Below are positions 51,678 through 61,123 of a stretch of DNA of 64,000 nt, piece after piece. Within the stretch, counting starts at the first letter, position 1; every line of letters starts with the position of its first letter. Made by a program: the position numbers and the translations under genes. Below the pieces are notes generated by a model that saw nothing but the letters and a program-made list of their open reading frames with translations, was not told the origin of the DNA and searched no databases. The DNA lies in assembly GCF_040548875.1 (NCBI RefSeq), contig NZ_JBEPSJ010000001.1, forward strand, positions 682,001 to 746,000, written 5' to 3'. The DNA is from Conyzicola nivalis_A (GTDB lineage: Bacteria > Actinomycetota > Actinomycetes > Actinomycetales > Microbacteriaceae).

Positions 51678-53057
51678 CTACAGCGCCGTCGTCTTCTCGG
51701 CGGCGTCCGTCGCTTTCTCGAAGTTGCGCCGCGGAGTCGCCGTCGCGGTGAGCGACGCCAGATCGGGCGGAACGAAGGCGCCCACCAGCCAGCCGACGAC
51801 GAGGCGGAACTTGCGAACCGGTGTGGGCAGAGCCGCCGCGTGATACGCGCGGTGCGACAGCCAGGCGGGCAACCCCTTCAGTTGAACGCCCCTGATGTTC
51901 GCCGCTCCCCTGCCGAGGCCGTATTCGGCGACCGTGCCCAGCGACTTGTGCCGGTACTCGGCGAGCGGTTTCCCCTCGATCGAGGCGATGATGTTGTCGG
52001 CGAGCAGTCGCGCCTGGCGCACCGCATGCTGCGCGTTGGGCGAGCAGTAGGCCGGCTGTTGTTCGGCTTCGAGGTCGGGAACCTGAGCGTTGTCGCCGGC
52101 CGCCCACGCCCCGGGGACGACCTCGCCCTTCTCGTCGGTGACCTGGAGGTGGGCGTTGGCGACGACGTGGCCCTTGGGACCGCGAGGCGCGTCGGTCGCG
52201 TTCAGCGCGGGGTTGGGTGTCACCCCGGCCGTCCACACGATGGTGTTCGCGGCGAGCCGTTCGCCGTCCTTGAGCGTGACGACCTGGTTCTCGCAGCTGG
52301 TGACGGTGGTCTTCAGATGCACGGTGATGCCTCGCTGGCGGAGTCTGTCGAGCGTCCAGCCGGAGAGGCGTGGGCCGACCTCGGGAGCGACTCGGTCGAG
52401 AGCCTCGATGAGGTGCCAGTTCACGTCGTGGCCTGCCAATTGCGGATGCGCCGCGAGGGCGCTGCGCGAAAGGTCGAGCAGTTCGGTCATCGCCTCCACC
52501 CCCGTGTAGCCGCCGCCGATGACGACGAAGGTGAGAAACCGACGACGGTCGTCGTCGAGGCCGGCCGCTGCAGCCTGAGCGACGCTGTCGATCACGCGGT
52601 TGCGCAGATAGAGCGCCTCCTCCACGGACTTGAACCCGACACCGTTCTCTGCCAGGCCGGGCGTCGGGAACACGCGTGTGATCGCGCCGAGAGCGAAGAC
52701 CACCACGTCGAAGGTGAACGTGCGCTCGGCGCCACCGAGCAGCCGCACCCGCGCCTGCCGGTCCCACGTGCTCACCGACTGCACGCTGCCGCGGATGACG
52801 GAGGTGCGCTTCAACGCCTGCACGAGCGGCACGGCGACGTCTCGGGGGTCGACGTGTCCGCCGGCGACCTCCGGCAGCAGCGGGTAATAGGTCATATACG
52901 AGTTCGGTTCGATCACGGTGACATCGATGCCGGGGTGACGCTCGAGACCCCACGCCGTGTACAGGCCGACGTACCCCCCGCCGAGCACGAGCACGCGGGT
53001 CTTCTCGCGGGTGCCTCGCGCTCGTACTGACGGGTCGTTACGGCGGCTCGGTCGCAT
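51678..53057 (-). CDS. Type II NADH dehydrogenase-like flavoprotein
   Basis: 459 residues. Two dinucleotide-binding motifs (LVLGGGYVGLYTAWGLE; VVIGGGYTGVEAMTEL) and the late FAD segment WAAGDNAQVPDLE, with the quinone-side AQHAVRQARLLADNI, match NDH-2. The C-terminus is an amphipathic membrane-binding region (RKFRLVVGWLVGAFVP). It would pass electrons from NAD(P)H to menaquinone without pumping. Start ATG 53057 has GAGAGG 8 nt upstream; the longer frame from 53156 is less likely. Confidence 0.9.
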   Translation of the reverse strand: MRPSRRNDPSVRARGTREKTRVLVLGGGYVGLYTAWGLERHPGIDVTVIEPNSYMTYYPLLPEVAGGHVDPRDVAVPLVQALKRTSVIRGSVQSVSTWDRQARVRLLGGAERTFTFDVVVFALGAITRVFPTPGLAENGVGFKSVEEALYLRNRVIDSVAQAAAAGLDDDRRRFLTFVVIGGGYTGVEAMTELLDLSRSALAAHPQLAGHDVNWHLIEALDRVAPEVGPRLSGWTLDRLRQRGITVHLKTTVTSCENQVVTLKDGERLAANTIVWTAGVTPNPALNATDAPRGPKGHVVANAHLQVTDEKGEVVPGAWAAGDNAQVPDLEAEQQPAYCSPNAQHAVRQARLLADNIIASIEGKPLAEYRHKSLGTVAEYGLGRGAANIRGVQLKGLPAWLSHRAYHAAALPTPVRKFRLVVGWLVGAFVPPDLASLTATATPRRNFEKATDAAEKTTAL

Positions 53058-53213
53058 GAATAGCGCCTCTCGTTGCGGGGTGAGGGGCGATCGTAACTCC
53101 GGGTCGCCCGCCTGTGCGACGGGGTTGCGGTGAACGGCTCCTCCACAGAAGGGCACAGCCGCAGTGCTCCCACAGTTCGACCGATGGCGGGCTGTCTCGG
53201 CAGGGCCCGCGGC

Positions 53214-53219
53214 TACTTT
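53214..53219 (+). promoter_or_regulatory. -10 hexamer TACTTT, leaderless start
   Basis: TACTTT ends 6 nt before ATG 53226. Confidence 0.45.
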
Positions 53220-53225
53220 CGTCGC

Positions 53226-54095
53226 ATGATCATCGAATCGGGACGCGACGTACTACAGGTCTTGTGGGGTGCCCAGAACGACGCCGATCCCCCGGCTCTG
53301 TGGCTCGTAGCGCTCGACCGCGACCTGCGACTCATCACGGTCGAACCCATCGTCGAAGCGATGATCGGCGGCCCAGAGGGCTATGTCGACCAGATCGAGG
53401 AGGCGCTCTACGACGCACACCGTCCGGTCGCCTACTTCGCGCTCGGCTGGTCGACCAACCGCGTGTTCGACGACGCACAGTGGCTGCGCGAACTCGACGA
53501 CCGGCTGCGGGCGACGAGCGAGCTCGCCTCGGCGACGCTGCTCGGCCAGATCGTGTTCGAGCGTTCGTCTGCCTACATCTCCCTTCCCGAATGCGAATTC
53601 TCGCTCTACCCCGAATTGCGACGGCTGCCTCGGGCACTCGCGATCCCCGGCCCGCACGGCATGGAGTGCCGGTGCGCCGTGTGCGGCCCCGAGAACGACT
53701 TCGACGACGGCCGGGGCGGATACGACTACGACCTGCCCGTCGGGCCCTCACGCAGTCGAAGTCGGCGGTATCTGCCCGGCTTCGCGAGCGCGTTCGCCGA
53801 CGAAGACGACCCGCCTGCCGTCGACGACCTGTACTTCGATCCGGTCTCCAAGCGCTGGTTTCCCGAACCGGCCCGCGCCTACAAACGGTGGACCGTCGAA
53901 GAGCAAGACACGGTGGTGCGCTCGCACAGTGAGGGGCTCAGCTGCTTCGACATCTCGATGCTCGTACAACGTCAGCCGGGCGCCGTGGCCACCCGGCTGA
54001 ACAAGCTGGGGCTGTCGTCGAAGACGGTCGTGCCGGAGTTGGTCGCGCCGCCGCCGGTCGCGATCACGCCCGAGGAGCCTCCACCAGTCCGATGA
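53226..54095 (+). CDS. Unknown protein with C-terminal SANT/HTH-like motif
   Basis: 289 residues. A long N-terminal alpha/beta domain (VLWGAQNDADPPALWLVALD start) is followed by a Cys cluster (MECRCAVCGPEN), an acidic linker and a C-terminal helix bundle: KRWTVEEQDTVV, GLSCFDISMLV, QRQPGAVATRLNKLGL. That last motif is shared with the protein at 61124. The gene overlaps the end of the large nuclease-helicase gene by 32 bp tail to tail. Leaderless start. A DNA-binding role is a guess from the helix pattern. Confidence 0.75.
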   Translation: MIIESGRDVLQVLWGAQNDADPPALWLVALDRDLRLITVEPIVEAMIGGPEGYVDQIEEALYDAHRPVAYFALGWSTNRVFDDAQWLRELDDRLRATSELASATLLGQIVFERSSAYISLPECEFSLYPELRRLPRALAIPGPHGMECRCAVCGPENDFDDGRGGYDYDLPVGPSRSRSRRYLPGFASAFADEDDPPAVDDLYFDPVSKRWFPEPARAYKRWTVEEQDTVVRSHSEGLSCFDISMLVQRQPGAVATRLNKLGLSSKTVVPELVAPPPVAITPEEPPPVR

Positions 54096-57000
54096 ACGCG
54101 CTCAGTTGCGCCAGGGCGGTCGGGTTGGTCGGCAGGTACTCGAGCAGGGCGGGCGAGTACAACAGGTACGCCGCCCACTGCGCGCGTGAGATCGCCACGT
54201 TGAGCCGGTTCGCGAGCAGCAGGAACTCCAGCCCTCGAGGAACCTCGTCGGCCGACGATGCGGCGAGCGAGACAATGGCGATCGCCGCCTCTCTGCCTTG
54301 GAACTTGTCGACTGTTCCGACCGGAACATCGCCGAGTCCCGAAGCGGCGAGCCGTTCTCCGATCAGCTCGACCTGTGCGTTGTACGGCGCGACGACGATG
54401 ACGTCGCCCTGTTCGAGCGGGCGGGAGACGCCGCCCTCCGTCCAGTCGCGTCCGAGGCAGTCGCGCACCAGCTCCACCACGCGAACGGCTTCCTGCGGCG
54501 ACGACATCGAGTTGAGCTCGTGGTCGACGGCAACAGGGTGCAGACCCGGTTGCAGCCCCACGAGCATCCGCGACTCCGCCTTTGACTCCAGCTTTCCCTC
54601 GTACGACAGTCGCGAGACGGGAGCGCAGACGGCGGGGTGCATACGCCAGCTCTTCGCGAGGAAGAACCCGAACTCGGGAGGCAGCACATCGTGGCCGTCG
54701 CTGAGCCAGCCGAGCGCCGAGACGTCGACGGGTTCCGGATGCGACCCCTGGCTCACCTGGGGAAGCTGTTGCGGGTCGCCGAGCAGCAGCAGGCGCTCGG
54801 CCGAGACGGCCGCGGCGATTGTGCTGGCGAGCGAGAACTGCCCCGCTTCGTCTACCACGAGAAGGTCGAGCGACTCCCGCGGGATCGTCGTGGCGTTGGC
54901 GAAGGTCCACGCGGTTCCGCCGATGACCCAGCCGTCTTCCTGACCAGTGAACTCGGCGGTGTTCGCGGCCGTGAGTCCGGTCCACGGGTGTTGCTCGGTG
55001 TCGCCGCTCTTCGGGCGTTTGCCGATCCTCTTCGGATCGAGCCCCGCGGCGGCAATCGCACGCAGCATGTTCTTCACCGTCTCGTGTGACTGGGCGACGA
55101 TGCCCACACGCCAGCCGTGGTTCTTCACGAGGTCGGCGATGACACGAGAGCCCGTGTAGGTCTTGCCCGTGCCGGGCGGGCCTTGAACCGCGAGATAGGA
55201 ATGATCGAGGGTGAGGAGCGTGTCCCGGATCTGCTCGATGATGGTCGGGCCGTCGCCCGCGGTTGCCGCCGGGCCGTCGCCCGCGGTTGCCGCCGGGCCC
55301 CTGTCCATGGTTTCTGCCGGTCTCCCGCTCGTCGACTTGCCCGGCGACACGCGCGGCGGCACCCGGCGGAGCACGTCCAGCGCGGCGTTCGGCAGCATCG
55401 CGGGAAGCGCGCCGAGCACACGGGAGCCCCACTCCTCGATCGCCTCGGGCTGTGGTGTCGCGCGCGGCGGTGCCGGCGGGGTGAGTGCGGCGGGCAGTTG
55501 GTCGAACTGGTCGGCGCCGGTCTCGAGCAGTTCCTGGATCACGTACGTGACATGTCCGCTCTCCTCCACGATTTCGAGTATCTCGCCCTCGCTCGACGCC
55601 CGCGCGCCGGGTGACCGCTTCGCCGCGATCGGCGGTTGCGGGTCGTCGTAGACGAGGAACGGCGTCTGCTCGGCTTTGAAGGAGCTGCCGGGAGCGACCG
55701 TTCCGGAGACCTCGATGATGCGCCGGTCTTTGCGCTGTCGGCCCTCGCGGTGCCAGTCCTTCACAACCGCGGCGCGCTCGACGACGAGCACGTTTCGGGT
55801 GTCGGCCCACTCGTCGATCGGCGACACGAGCCGATCGAAGTGGTCCTGCCAGAACTTCTTTCCCTCCCGGCGGTGATAGTCGATGGCGGCGGAGGCGAGA
55901 GCAATCGCCGTGTCATCCGCTGTCCGCTCCCCGGGCGGAACGTCGGCGACGTGGGCCGACAGCGCGAGGTAGACGGGGCTCGGCTCGCGCACCGTGGGGA
56001 GGTCGAGTTCGAGGTCGCGTGCGACCGCTGGGGCGATGCCGTTCTCGGCCGCGCGGTCGAGCAGCCAGTCACGCAGCCTCAACGTCGAGACACAGTCGTA
56101 CTCGTTGTAGCTGGCGATCGCCTCGAGTTTCGCCTCTCCCCCCGCGATGTCGCCGTAGCGGATGAGTTGGCGGGCATCCGCGTACTCGGTCACAGAATCG
56201 GCCGCATTGGCCACTCCGCTGCGTTCGCTGGGCATGTAGAGCGGTTCGAGCTTCTTGATCGAGTAGCTGTGCGACCCGACGCGAGTGCTCTTCTTCACCA
56301 GCGGATACAGGTCGACGAGCACGTTGTCGCGCAGCAGGTCGTCGACCGCGTCCTCACCGACGCCGTGGCGCGCGGCGAGAGAGAGCAGGTGGGTGCGTTC
56401 GTAGGCGGCGTAGTGGTAGATGTGCATGCCCGGATGCTTCGCACGACGTTCGGCGACGTACGCGAGAAACTGCTCGAGCGCCACGCGCTCTTCGGCATAG
56501 GTGTGTGCCCAGAACGTGCGGAACGTGGTGTCGGGTTCGACGAGACCGAACAGGTAGTCGAGGCCCCATTCGGCTCCGTCGGCGTCGGTCTTCTCCGAGT
56601 AGAGCGGGTCGCCCTCGAAGTCGAAGAAGATGTCGCCCTCGTCGGCAAGCGGCAGCGCGCCGAGCGCCTGCGGGTTGTAGACCTCGTAGGCGGGGGCGTC
56701 GCCCGTATGGGGCAGCACTTGGATACGCGCCTGGGCACGCAGCCCGGCGAGCGTCGCGGCGCTCAGCTCGGCGACCTGGTCGGGCGCCACGGCGAGCTGG
56801 TCGATCGTGGTTATGCCCGCCGCATTCAATTTGCGGCGCTGGGTGAGCCGCATCCCCGAGACCAGCAGCACGTCGCGGTGCAACTCCACCTGCTGGGTAC
56901 ACGCCGCGCATCGACCGCAGATGCTGTAGCGGGGGTCGCCCCAGGGGGTGGGTGAGGCGTCCGCGACTCTCTCGTCGATCATGTTTTGCAGGCGTTCGCG

Positions 57001-57729
57001 TCTCTTGCGATAGACGGGGAGGATGTCGCGCAGCGCGTGCGTACTCGTGCGCCCGTCGCCGAGGATGAGGTGCACGTTGTCGCCGACGCGGAGGTCGTTC
57101 GTCGCGTGGCTGCTGTTGCTGCTGCTGCCGGCCTGGCCGCTGTCGCCGTCGCCGGTCTGGCCGACGCCGGCCTGGCCGCTGTCGCTGTCGCCGGCCTGGT
57201 CGCTGTCGCTGTCGCCGGTCTGGTCGCTGTCGCTGTCGCCGGTCTGGTCGCCGTCGACTTCGGCGGCAAGCGCCATGACCTGGTCGCTGTAGGCGGCGAG
57301 CTGCAGCAGCGCGGTGATCTTCGCGCTGCGGGCGAGCTTGGTGTCGTAGACCTCGTAGGCGCCGTCGGCGCCCAGCATGATGAAGTCGGCGAAGCCGAGG
57401 AAGCGCCCGTCGAAGAACGTCGCCTGAAAAAGAACGTCGGCCTTGTCGCGCATAGCAGCGGCAGTGGCGGCAGCAGCTTCGGCGTACTCGCCGAATGGGG
57501 GTTGCTCGAACTCGACCACGGTGCGGCTCTGTTTGAGCGACTCGAGAACGCGAAGCTCGTGCACCGTTCCGAGCTTTCCCGCGCGGATGAGCATGTCGTC
57601 TTCGACATCGTCGACACGCTCGACCCTGCCGAGCTTGGCGTCGAGTTTGCGCATCAGCGCCCACTCGCACTTCGCGGCGGCGGTGAGATCGCTCGCCGAA
57701 TAGACGACGGTGTCGTTCAGTAGGATCAC
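54064..57729 (-). CDS. TM0106-type RecB-like nuclease fused to SF1 helicase
   Basis: 1221 residues. (1) RecB nuclease: VVYSASDL, GFADFIM (Asp115), VYDTK (Asp129, Lys131), QLAAY (143-147). (2) Cys motif ICGRCAAC near 270. (3) RNase H-like DEDD exonuclease: FFDFEGDP and SYNEYDCVSTLRLRDWL. (4) C-terminal UPF1-like helicase: GPPGTGKTYT, LVVDEAGQFS, LLGDPQQLPQV, VDKFQGREAAIAIVSL. The protein probably degrades or remodels nucleic acid in repair or defence. GTG start with GGAG 5 nt upstream; ATG 57747 is possible. Two tandem repeats lie inside the gene. Confidence 0.88.
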   Translation of the reverse strand: MILLNDTVVYSASDLTAAAKCEWALMRKLDAKLGRVERVDDVEDDMLIRAGKLGTVHELRVLESLKQSRTVVEFEQPPFGEYAEAAAATAAAMRDKADVLFQATFFDGRFLGFADFIMLGADGAYEVYDTKLARSAKITALLQLAAYSDQVMALAAEVDGDQTGDSDSDQTGDSDSDQAGDSDSGQAGVGQTGDGDSGQAGSSSNSSHATNDLRVGDNVHLILGDGRTSTHALRDILPVYRKRRERLQNMIDERVADASPTPWGDPRYSICGRCAACTQQVELHRDVLLVSGMRLTQRRKLNAAGITTIDQLAVAPDQVAELSAATLAGLRAQARIQVLPHTGDAPAYEVYNPQALGALPLADEGDIFFDFEGDPLYSEKTDADGAEWGLDYLFGLVEPDTTFRTFWAHTYAEERVALEQFLAYVAERRAKHPGMHIYHYAAYERTHLLSLAARHGVGEDAVDDLLRDNVLVDLYPLVKKSTRVGSHSYSIKKLEPLYMPSERSGVANAADSVTEYADARQLIRYGDIAGGEAKLEAIASYNEYDCVSTLRLRDWLLDRAAENGIAPAVARDLELDLPTVREPSPVYLALSAHVADVPPGERTADDTAIALASAAIDYHRREGKKFWQDHFDRLVSPIDEWADTRNVLVVERAAVVKDWHREGRQRKDRRIIEVSGTVAPGSSFKAEQTPFLVYDDPQPPIAAKRSPGARASSEGEILEIVEESGHVTYVIQELLETGADQFDQLPAALTPPAPPRATPQPEAIEEWGSRVLGALPAMLPNAALDVLRRVPPRVSPGKSTSGRPAETMDRGPAATAGDGPAATAGDGPTIIEQIRDTLLTLDHSYLAVQGPPGTGKTYTGSRVIADLVKNHGWRVGIVAQSHETVKNMLRAIAAAGLDPKRIGKRPKSGDTEQHPWTGLTAANTAEFTGQEDGWVIGGTAWTFANATTIPRESLDLLVVDEAGQFSLASTIAAAVSAERLLLLGDPQQLPQVSQGSHPEPVDVSALGWLSDGHDVLPPEFGFFLAKSWRMHPAVCAPVSRLSYEGKLESKAESRMLVGLQPGLHPVAVDHELNSMSSPQEAVRVVELVRDCLGRDWTEGGVSRPLEQGDVIVVAPYNAQVELIGERLAASGLGDVPVGTVDKFQGREAAIAIVSLAASSADEVPRGLEFLLLANRLNVAISRAQWAAYLLYSPALLEYLPTNPTALAQLSAFIGLVEAPRA
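55247..55299. repeat. 24-bp tandem repeat in the nuclease-helicase gene
   Basis: Two exact 24-bp units plus 5 bp. Each unit encodes ATAGDGPA, giving GPAATAGDGPAATAGDGP just before the helicase Walker A region, in a flexible linker. Confidence 0.85.
57127..57254. repeat. 24-bp-period repeat, DQTGDSDS insert in the nuclease domain
   Basis: Three near-identical units encode DQTGDSDS (with Q-T/Q-A changes), then degenerate copies. The insert (residues about 160-212) directly follows the QLAAY motif of the RecB nuclease and must form a disordered acidic loop. Confidence 0.85.
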
Positions 57730-57836
57730 GTGGGCTCCGCGCTGCATCGAATCGCCGATTGGCGACTCTCGTCAGGCTAGCGCGGCCGGGTGACATCACG
57801 ACATCGGCGTCGCGTATCGGATTTGAGGCTCCTGTG

Positions 57837-59495
57837 TCAGAAAGGCATCACCCCGTCATCGGGTGCGGGGGTGTTCCAGGAGTCCGTCGGCAGCGGGAGT
57901 GCCGTGGTGTCGACCGTGGGTGGCGCCGGGTTCGAGGCTGCTGTGTCTCTGCCCGTCTCGACGTCTCTGGTCGCTTCGACGAAGGTGGGTGAGAGTCGTC
58001 GGAGGGGTGCGACGCGGCGGACCCGTCCGGAGGGCGAGATCCATTCCTTGTCACCGCCCGGGAGCCGGCGCATGGTCCACCTGGTGTTGTGGAGCAGGCG
58101 GTGGTCGGGCAGGCAGGTGGTGGCGGAGTTGGCCAGGGAGGTGTCGTGGCTCTCGTGCCAGGGCACGGGGTGGTGTCCGTCGCTCTCCCGGGGTGTGGCG
58201 TCGCACCAGGGGCTGGTGCACTCTCCGTCGACCAGCCGAACCGCTCGGCGCAAGGACGCGGGCAGGAACCGGAACCTGTCGTCGAAGGCGATCACCGAGC
58301 CGGTGACCGGGTCGGTGAGCAGTCGGAAGAACCCCGGGGCGTCGGCGACGAGCCTGCGGGCGGTGGCCGGGTCGATCGGGACCTTTCCCTCGAGGGTCGC
58401 CGGTTCGTCGTCGTGTCCGAGGAGGGTGAGCACCGGGACCTCGATGTGCACCTGGGCGACTATGCCGTGCCCGAGCGGTTTGCCCGACCGGTTGGCGCCC
58501 GACCCGGCGCCGGCCGTGTCGGAACCGGCACCAGAACTGGAAACGCCACCGGCGGCGGCGCAGAGGTCGCCGTCGATGAGGATCGCGGTCGCGGTGTCGG
58601 CGCGGCGCTGCGCCAGGGTGCGGGTGTCGTCGGCGGTCTTGGGCAGGGCGAGGTCGGTGATCCGGTTGTAGATCGCCGCCAACGCCTCGTTCGAGTCGTG
58701 CACCGTCAGATAACCCATGCCGTCCTGGCCGAGCTCGACCTGCACGCTGCGGAACGCGGACGCCCGCTCGTGGCGCGTCTTCATCGACTCCGTGGTCAGC
58801 CGCTCCCGCGCCGCCTGCGCCCTGGCCCGGAACGCGGAGTAGATCAGCGTCGCCGCCAATGGCACCAGCTCCTCCTCCAACGCCGCCCGGTCCTCCTCCG
58901 GCATCGACCACGCGATTTGGGCGATCAGCCGGGCGTGCTCGTAGCGGATCGCCCCGTCACCCAACGCACCGAGGGTCAGGGGCAGGTGCTCGACCAGTGT
59001 GCGGCTCTCCGCGACCAGGGCCGCGGCGGCGTTCTTCGACAGGGTGAACGCCATCGCCACCTCTGTCACCAGCTCGGTGCGGGCCCGGTTCTTCACCGAC
59101 CACCCCGACTCCCGCACCGGCCGCGACGCGAGCAGCGCCTCCTCGGCCTCCTCCTCCGCCGCGATGTCCTCCGACACCCGCCGCAGCGTGTCCACCCGCC
59201 TGGCCCGGTCGGCCATCGTCATCGCCAGCCGGACGTCGGCCTCCTCCGCCGCGTCGAGGAACCGGGCGAACAGCTCGCGCCGCCGCTGGAACGCCGGCAG
59301 CCCCGCCACTGCCGGCCGCACGTCCACCGGCCCGTCCGGCGGCAGCTCGTCGGGCCACGGCTCACGCGTCGGCGGGCTGAACGGATAGACCGCATCCGGC
59401 GGCGGCCCGAACGCGAGGGCCGGCGGCGGCTCGTAGGACGGAGGATCGTGCAACGGCATAGCGTCGCACGCCTCGAACTCTGTATCTGATCTCAT
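57837..59495 (-). CDS. DUF222/HNH endonuclease protein
   Basis: 552 residues. The long DUF222 region (about 50-340; ESRTLVEHLPLTLGALGDGAI) precedes the HNH box: CTSPWCDAT, DGHHPVPWHE, LANSATTCLPDHRLLH. The usual D-H-D is here DGHH and the final histidines are DHRLLHN, so the metal site is close to complete. These proteins are multicopy in actinobacteria; the function is unproven. The first ~25 residues are Pro-rich. ATG 59495 (MRSDTEFEACDAMP) has GGA upstream; the longer frame from 59645 is doubtful. Confidence 0.88.
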   Translation of the reverse strand: MRSDTEFEACDAMPLHDPPSYEPPPALAFGPPPDAVYPFSPPTREPWPDELPPDGPVDVRPAVAGLPAFQRRRELFARFLDAAEEADVRLAMTMADRARRVDTLRRVSEDIAAEEEAEEALLASRPVRESGWSVKNRARTELVTEVAMAFTLSKNAAAALVAESRTLVEHLPLTLGALGDGAIRYEHARLIAQIAWSMPEEDRAALEEELVPLAATLIYSAFRARAQAARERLTTESMKTRHERASAFRSVQVELGQDGMGYLTVHDSNEALAAIYNRITDLALPKTADDTRTLAQRRADTATAILIDGDLCAAAGGVSSSGAGSDTAGAGSGANRSGKPLGHGIVAQVHIEVPVLTLLGHDDEPATLEGKVPIDPATARRLVADAPGFFRLLTDPVTGSVIAFDDRFRFLPASLRRAVRLVDGECTSPWCDATPRESDGHHPVPWHESHDTSLANSATTCLPDHRLLHNTRWTMRRLPGGDKEWISPSGRVRRVAPLRRLSPTFVEATRDVETGRDTAASNPAPPTVDTTALPLPTDSWNTPAPDDGVMPF

Positions 59496-59731
59496 GCCCG
59501 CATTCCAATATCGACCACCGACATGACCACCGCCAAAGGGGCTGGATTCGGCCCAAAACAGCCCGAAAACCGGCCCCTGTGGAAAAGTAATCCGAAAAAT
59601 GTGCGGTGGTGTGGAGAATCCGGCCGAAAGCCCGAGCCGCGGCATCCGAAAGACGCCTCACTCAGGCTCCTTGTATGCAACAGGTGTCAAATAGAAGTTC
59701 GATTCCCGTAGCGATAACTAAGGAGAACCCC

Positions 59732-60472
59732 ATGGCACGCGTAGCCGGAAAAGTAGCCCTGATCAGTGGCGGAGCCCGCGGAATGGGAGCAGCCCACGCC
59801 GAACTGCTCGTCGCGGAGGGTGCGAAGGTCGTCATCGGCGACATCCTCGACGCGGAGGGCGAGGCGACCGCCGCCCGGCTCGGAGACAGCGTTCGCTTCG
59901 TCCATCTCGACGTCACCAAGCCGGACGACTGGGACACCGCAGTCAGCGCCGCGGTCGACGGCTTCGGAGGTCTCGACATCCTGGTGAACAACGCCGGCAT
60001 TGCGAACTTCGCACCGATCGAGGACTACACCCTCGAGCAGTGGAACCTCATTATCGCGATCAATCTGACCGGCACCTTCAATGGCATCAAGGCCGCGATT
60101 CCGGCTCTGAAGAAGTCGGGTCACGGCTCGATCATCAACATCTCCTCCACCGCCGGCATCAAGGGCGTCGCGGCGTTGCCCGGGTACACGGCTGCGAAGT
60201 TCGCGGTGCGGGGCCTCACCAAGGAGATCGCCATCGACCTCGGGCGTTACAACATCCGAGCGAACTCGATCCACCCCGGCAACATCCGAACGCCCATGAC
60301 CGAGGGACTGGATGTCAACCAGAGCCTCGTTCCCCTGGGGCGAATGGGCGACGCGTCAGAGCTCTCGGCGATGGTGCTGTTTCTCGCCAGCGACGAGTCG
60401 AGCTTCTCGACCGGCGCCGAGTTCATCGCCGACGGCGGCGAGACCGCGGGAATCGTGCCTCCGGCAGTGTAG
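59732..60472 (+). CDS. SDR-family dehydrogenase
   Basis: 246 residues. Classical SDR with GGARGMGAAHA cofactor loop, NNAGIANFAPI, catalytic Ser in ISSTAGIKG and YTAAK. It resembles 3-alpha/20-beta-hydroxysteroid or glucose dehydrogenases. AAGGAG is 7 nt before the ATG; no partner gene adjoins closely. Confidence 0.93.
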   Translation: MARVAGKVALISGGARGMGAAHAELLVAEGAKVVIGDILDAEGEATAARLGDSVRFVHLDVTKPDDWDTAVSAAVDGFGGLDILVNNAGIANFAPIEDYTLEQWNLIIAINLTGTFNGIKAAIPALKKSGHGSIINISSTAGIKGVAALPGYTAAKFAVRGLTKEIAIDLGRYNIRANSIHPGNIRTPMTEGLDVNQSLVPLGRMGDASELSAMVLFLASDESSFSTGAEFIADGGETAGIVPPAV

Positions 60473-60526
60473 AGCGAGCTCACCAGAGGGGTGCGCCGTA
60501 GCCGCCGAGTTACTACCCTCGTGCAC

Positions 60527-61105
60527 ATGATCAGCATCCGAACGGCCTCCGACGTGCCGTGGGCAGACGTCGAGCGCGTCTTCGCGACGCCCGGAGACCC
60601 GCGCACCTGCTGGTGTCGCTACTTCAAACTGACCGGCGCGCAATGGACGGAGACGGATGTCGCGGCTCGAGCCGCGGCGTTGCGAGATGACACTCGGCGC
60701 GCCGACCCCACCCCGGGTCTCGTGGCCTTCGTCGACGACGAGCCCGCGGGGTGGGTGGCGGTCGAGCCGCGCGTCAACCTCCCGCGGCTGTTCCGTAGCC
60801 GCGTGGTGGCCGCCGGGATGTCGACTCCGTTCGACGACGCATCCGTCTGGTCCATCGTCTGCTTCGTCGTCCGGCGCGAGTTTCGGGGCCGGGGCGTCGC
60901 CGGCGAACTCGTGCGCGGGGCGGTGGACCACGCTCGATCGTCGGGCGCCTCGACCATTGAGGCCTACCCGATCGAGCCCGCACAGGTGAAGGGCTCCCCC
61001 GCCGGGTCGATGTACCACGGCACGGTCTCGATGTTCCGGGCCGCGGGGTTCGACGAGACCAGGGTCGGCGCACCGGCCCGACGGGTCATGACCCTGGCCG
61101 TGTAG
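60527..61105 (+). CDS. GNAT-family acetyltransferase
   Basis: 192 residues. Motif A VRREFRGRGVAGELVRGAV and the C-terminal GTVSMFRAAGFDETR give the GNAT fold; the N-terminal CWCRYFKLTGAQW matches a subgroup of GNATs with a leading Cys-Trp-Cys. The substrate is unknown. No ribosome site; TACTAC lies upstream. GTG 60521 is an alternative start. The next gene follows after 18 bp. Confidence 0.85.
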   Translation: MISIRTASDVPWADVERVFATPGDPRTCWCRYFKLTGAQWTETDVAARAAALRDDTRRADPTPGLVAFVDDEPAGWVAVEPRVNLPRLFRSRVVAAGMSTPFDDASVWSIVCFVVRREFRGRGVAGELVRGAVDHARSSGASTIEAYPIEPAQVKGSPAGSMYHGTVSMFRAAGFDETRVGAPARRVMTLAV

Positions 61106-61123
61106 CGAGGAATGAGGAGAACC

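Noticed and set aside
57120..57260. Possible CRISPR or other spaced repeat array
   Set aside because: Units are directly adjacent, in frame and coding; there are no spacers.
57837..59495. DUF222/HNH gene as an intron- or phage-derived element
   Set aside because: No repeats, integrase or group I/II intron features flank it; such genes are ordinary chromosomal multicopy genes in this group.
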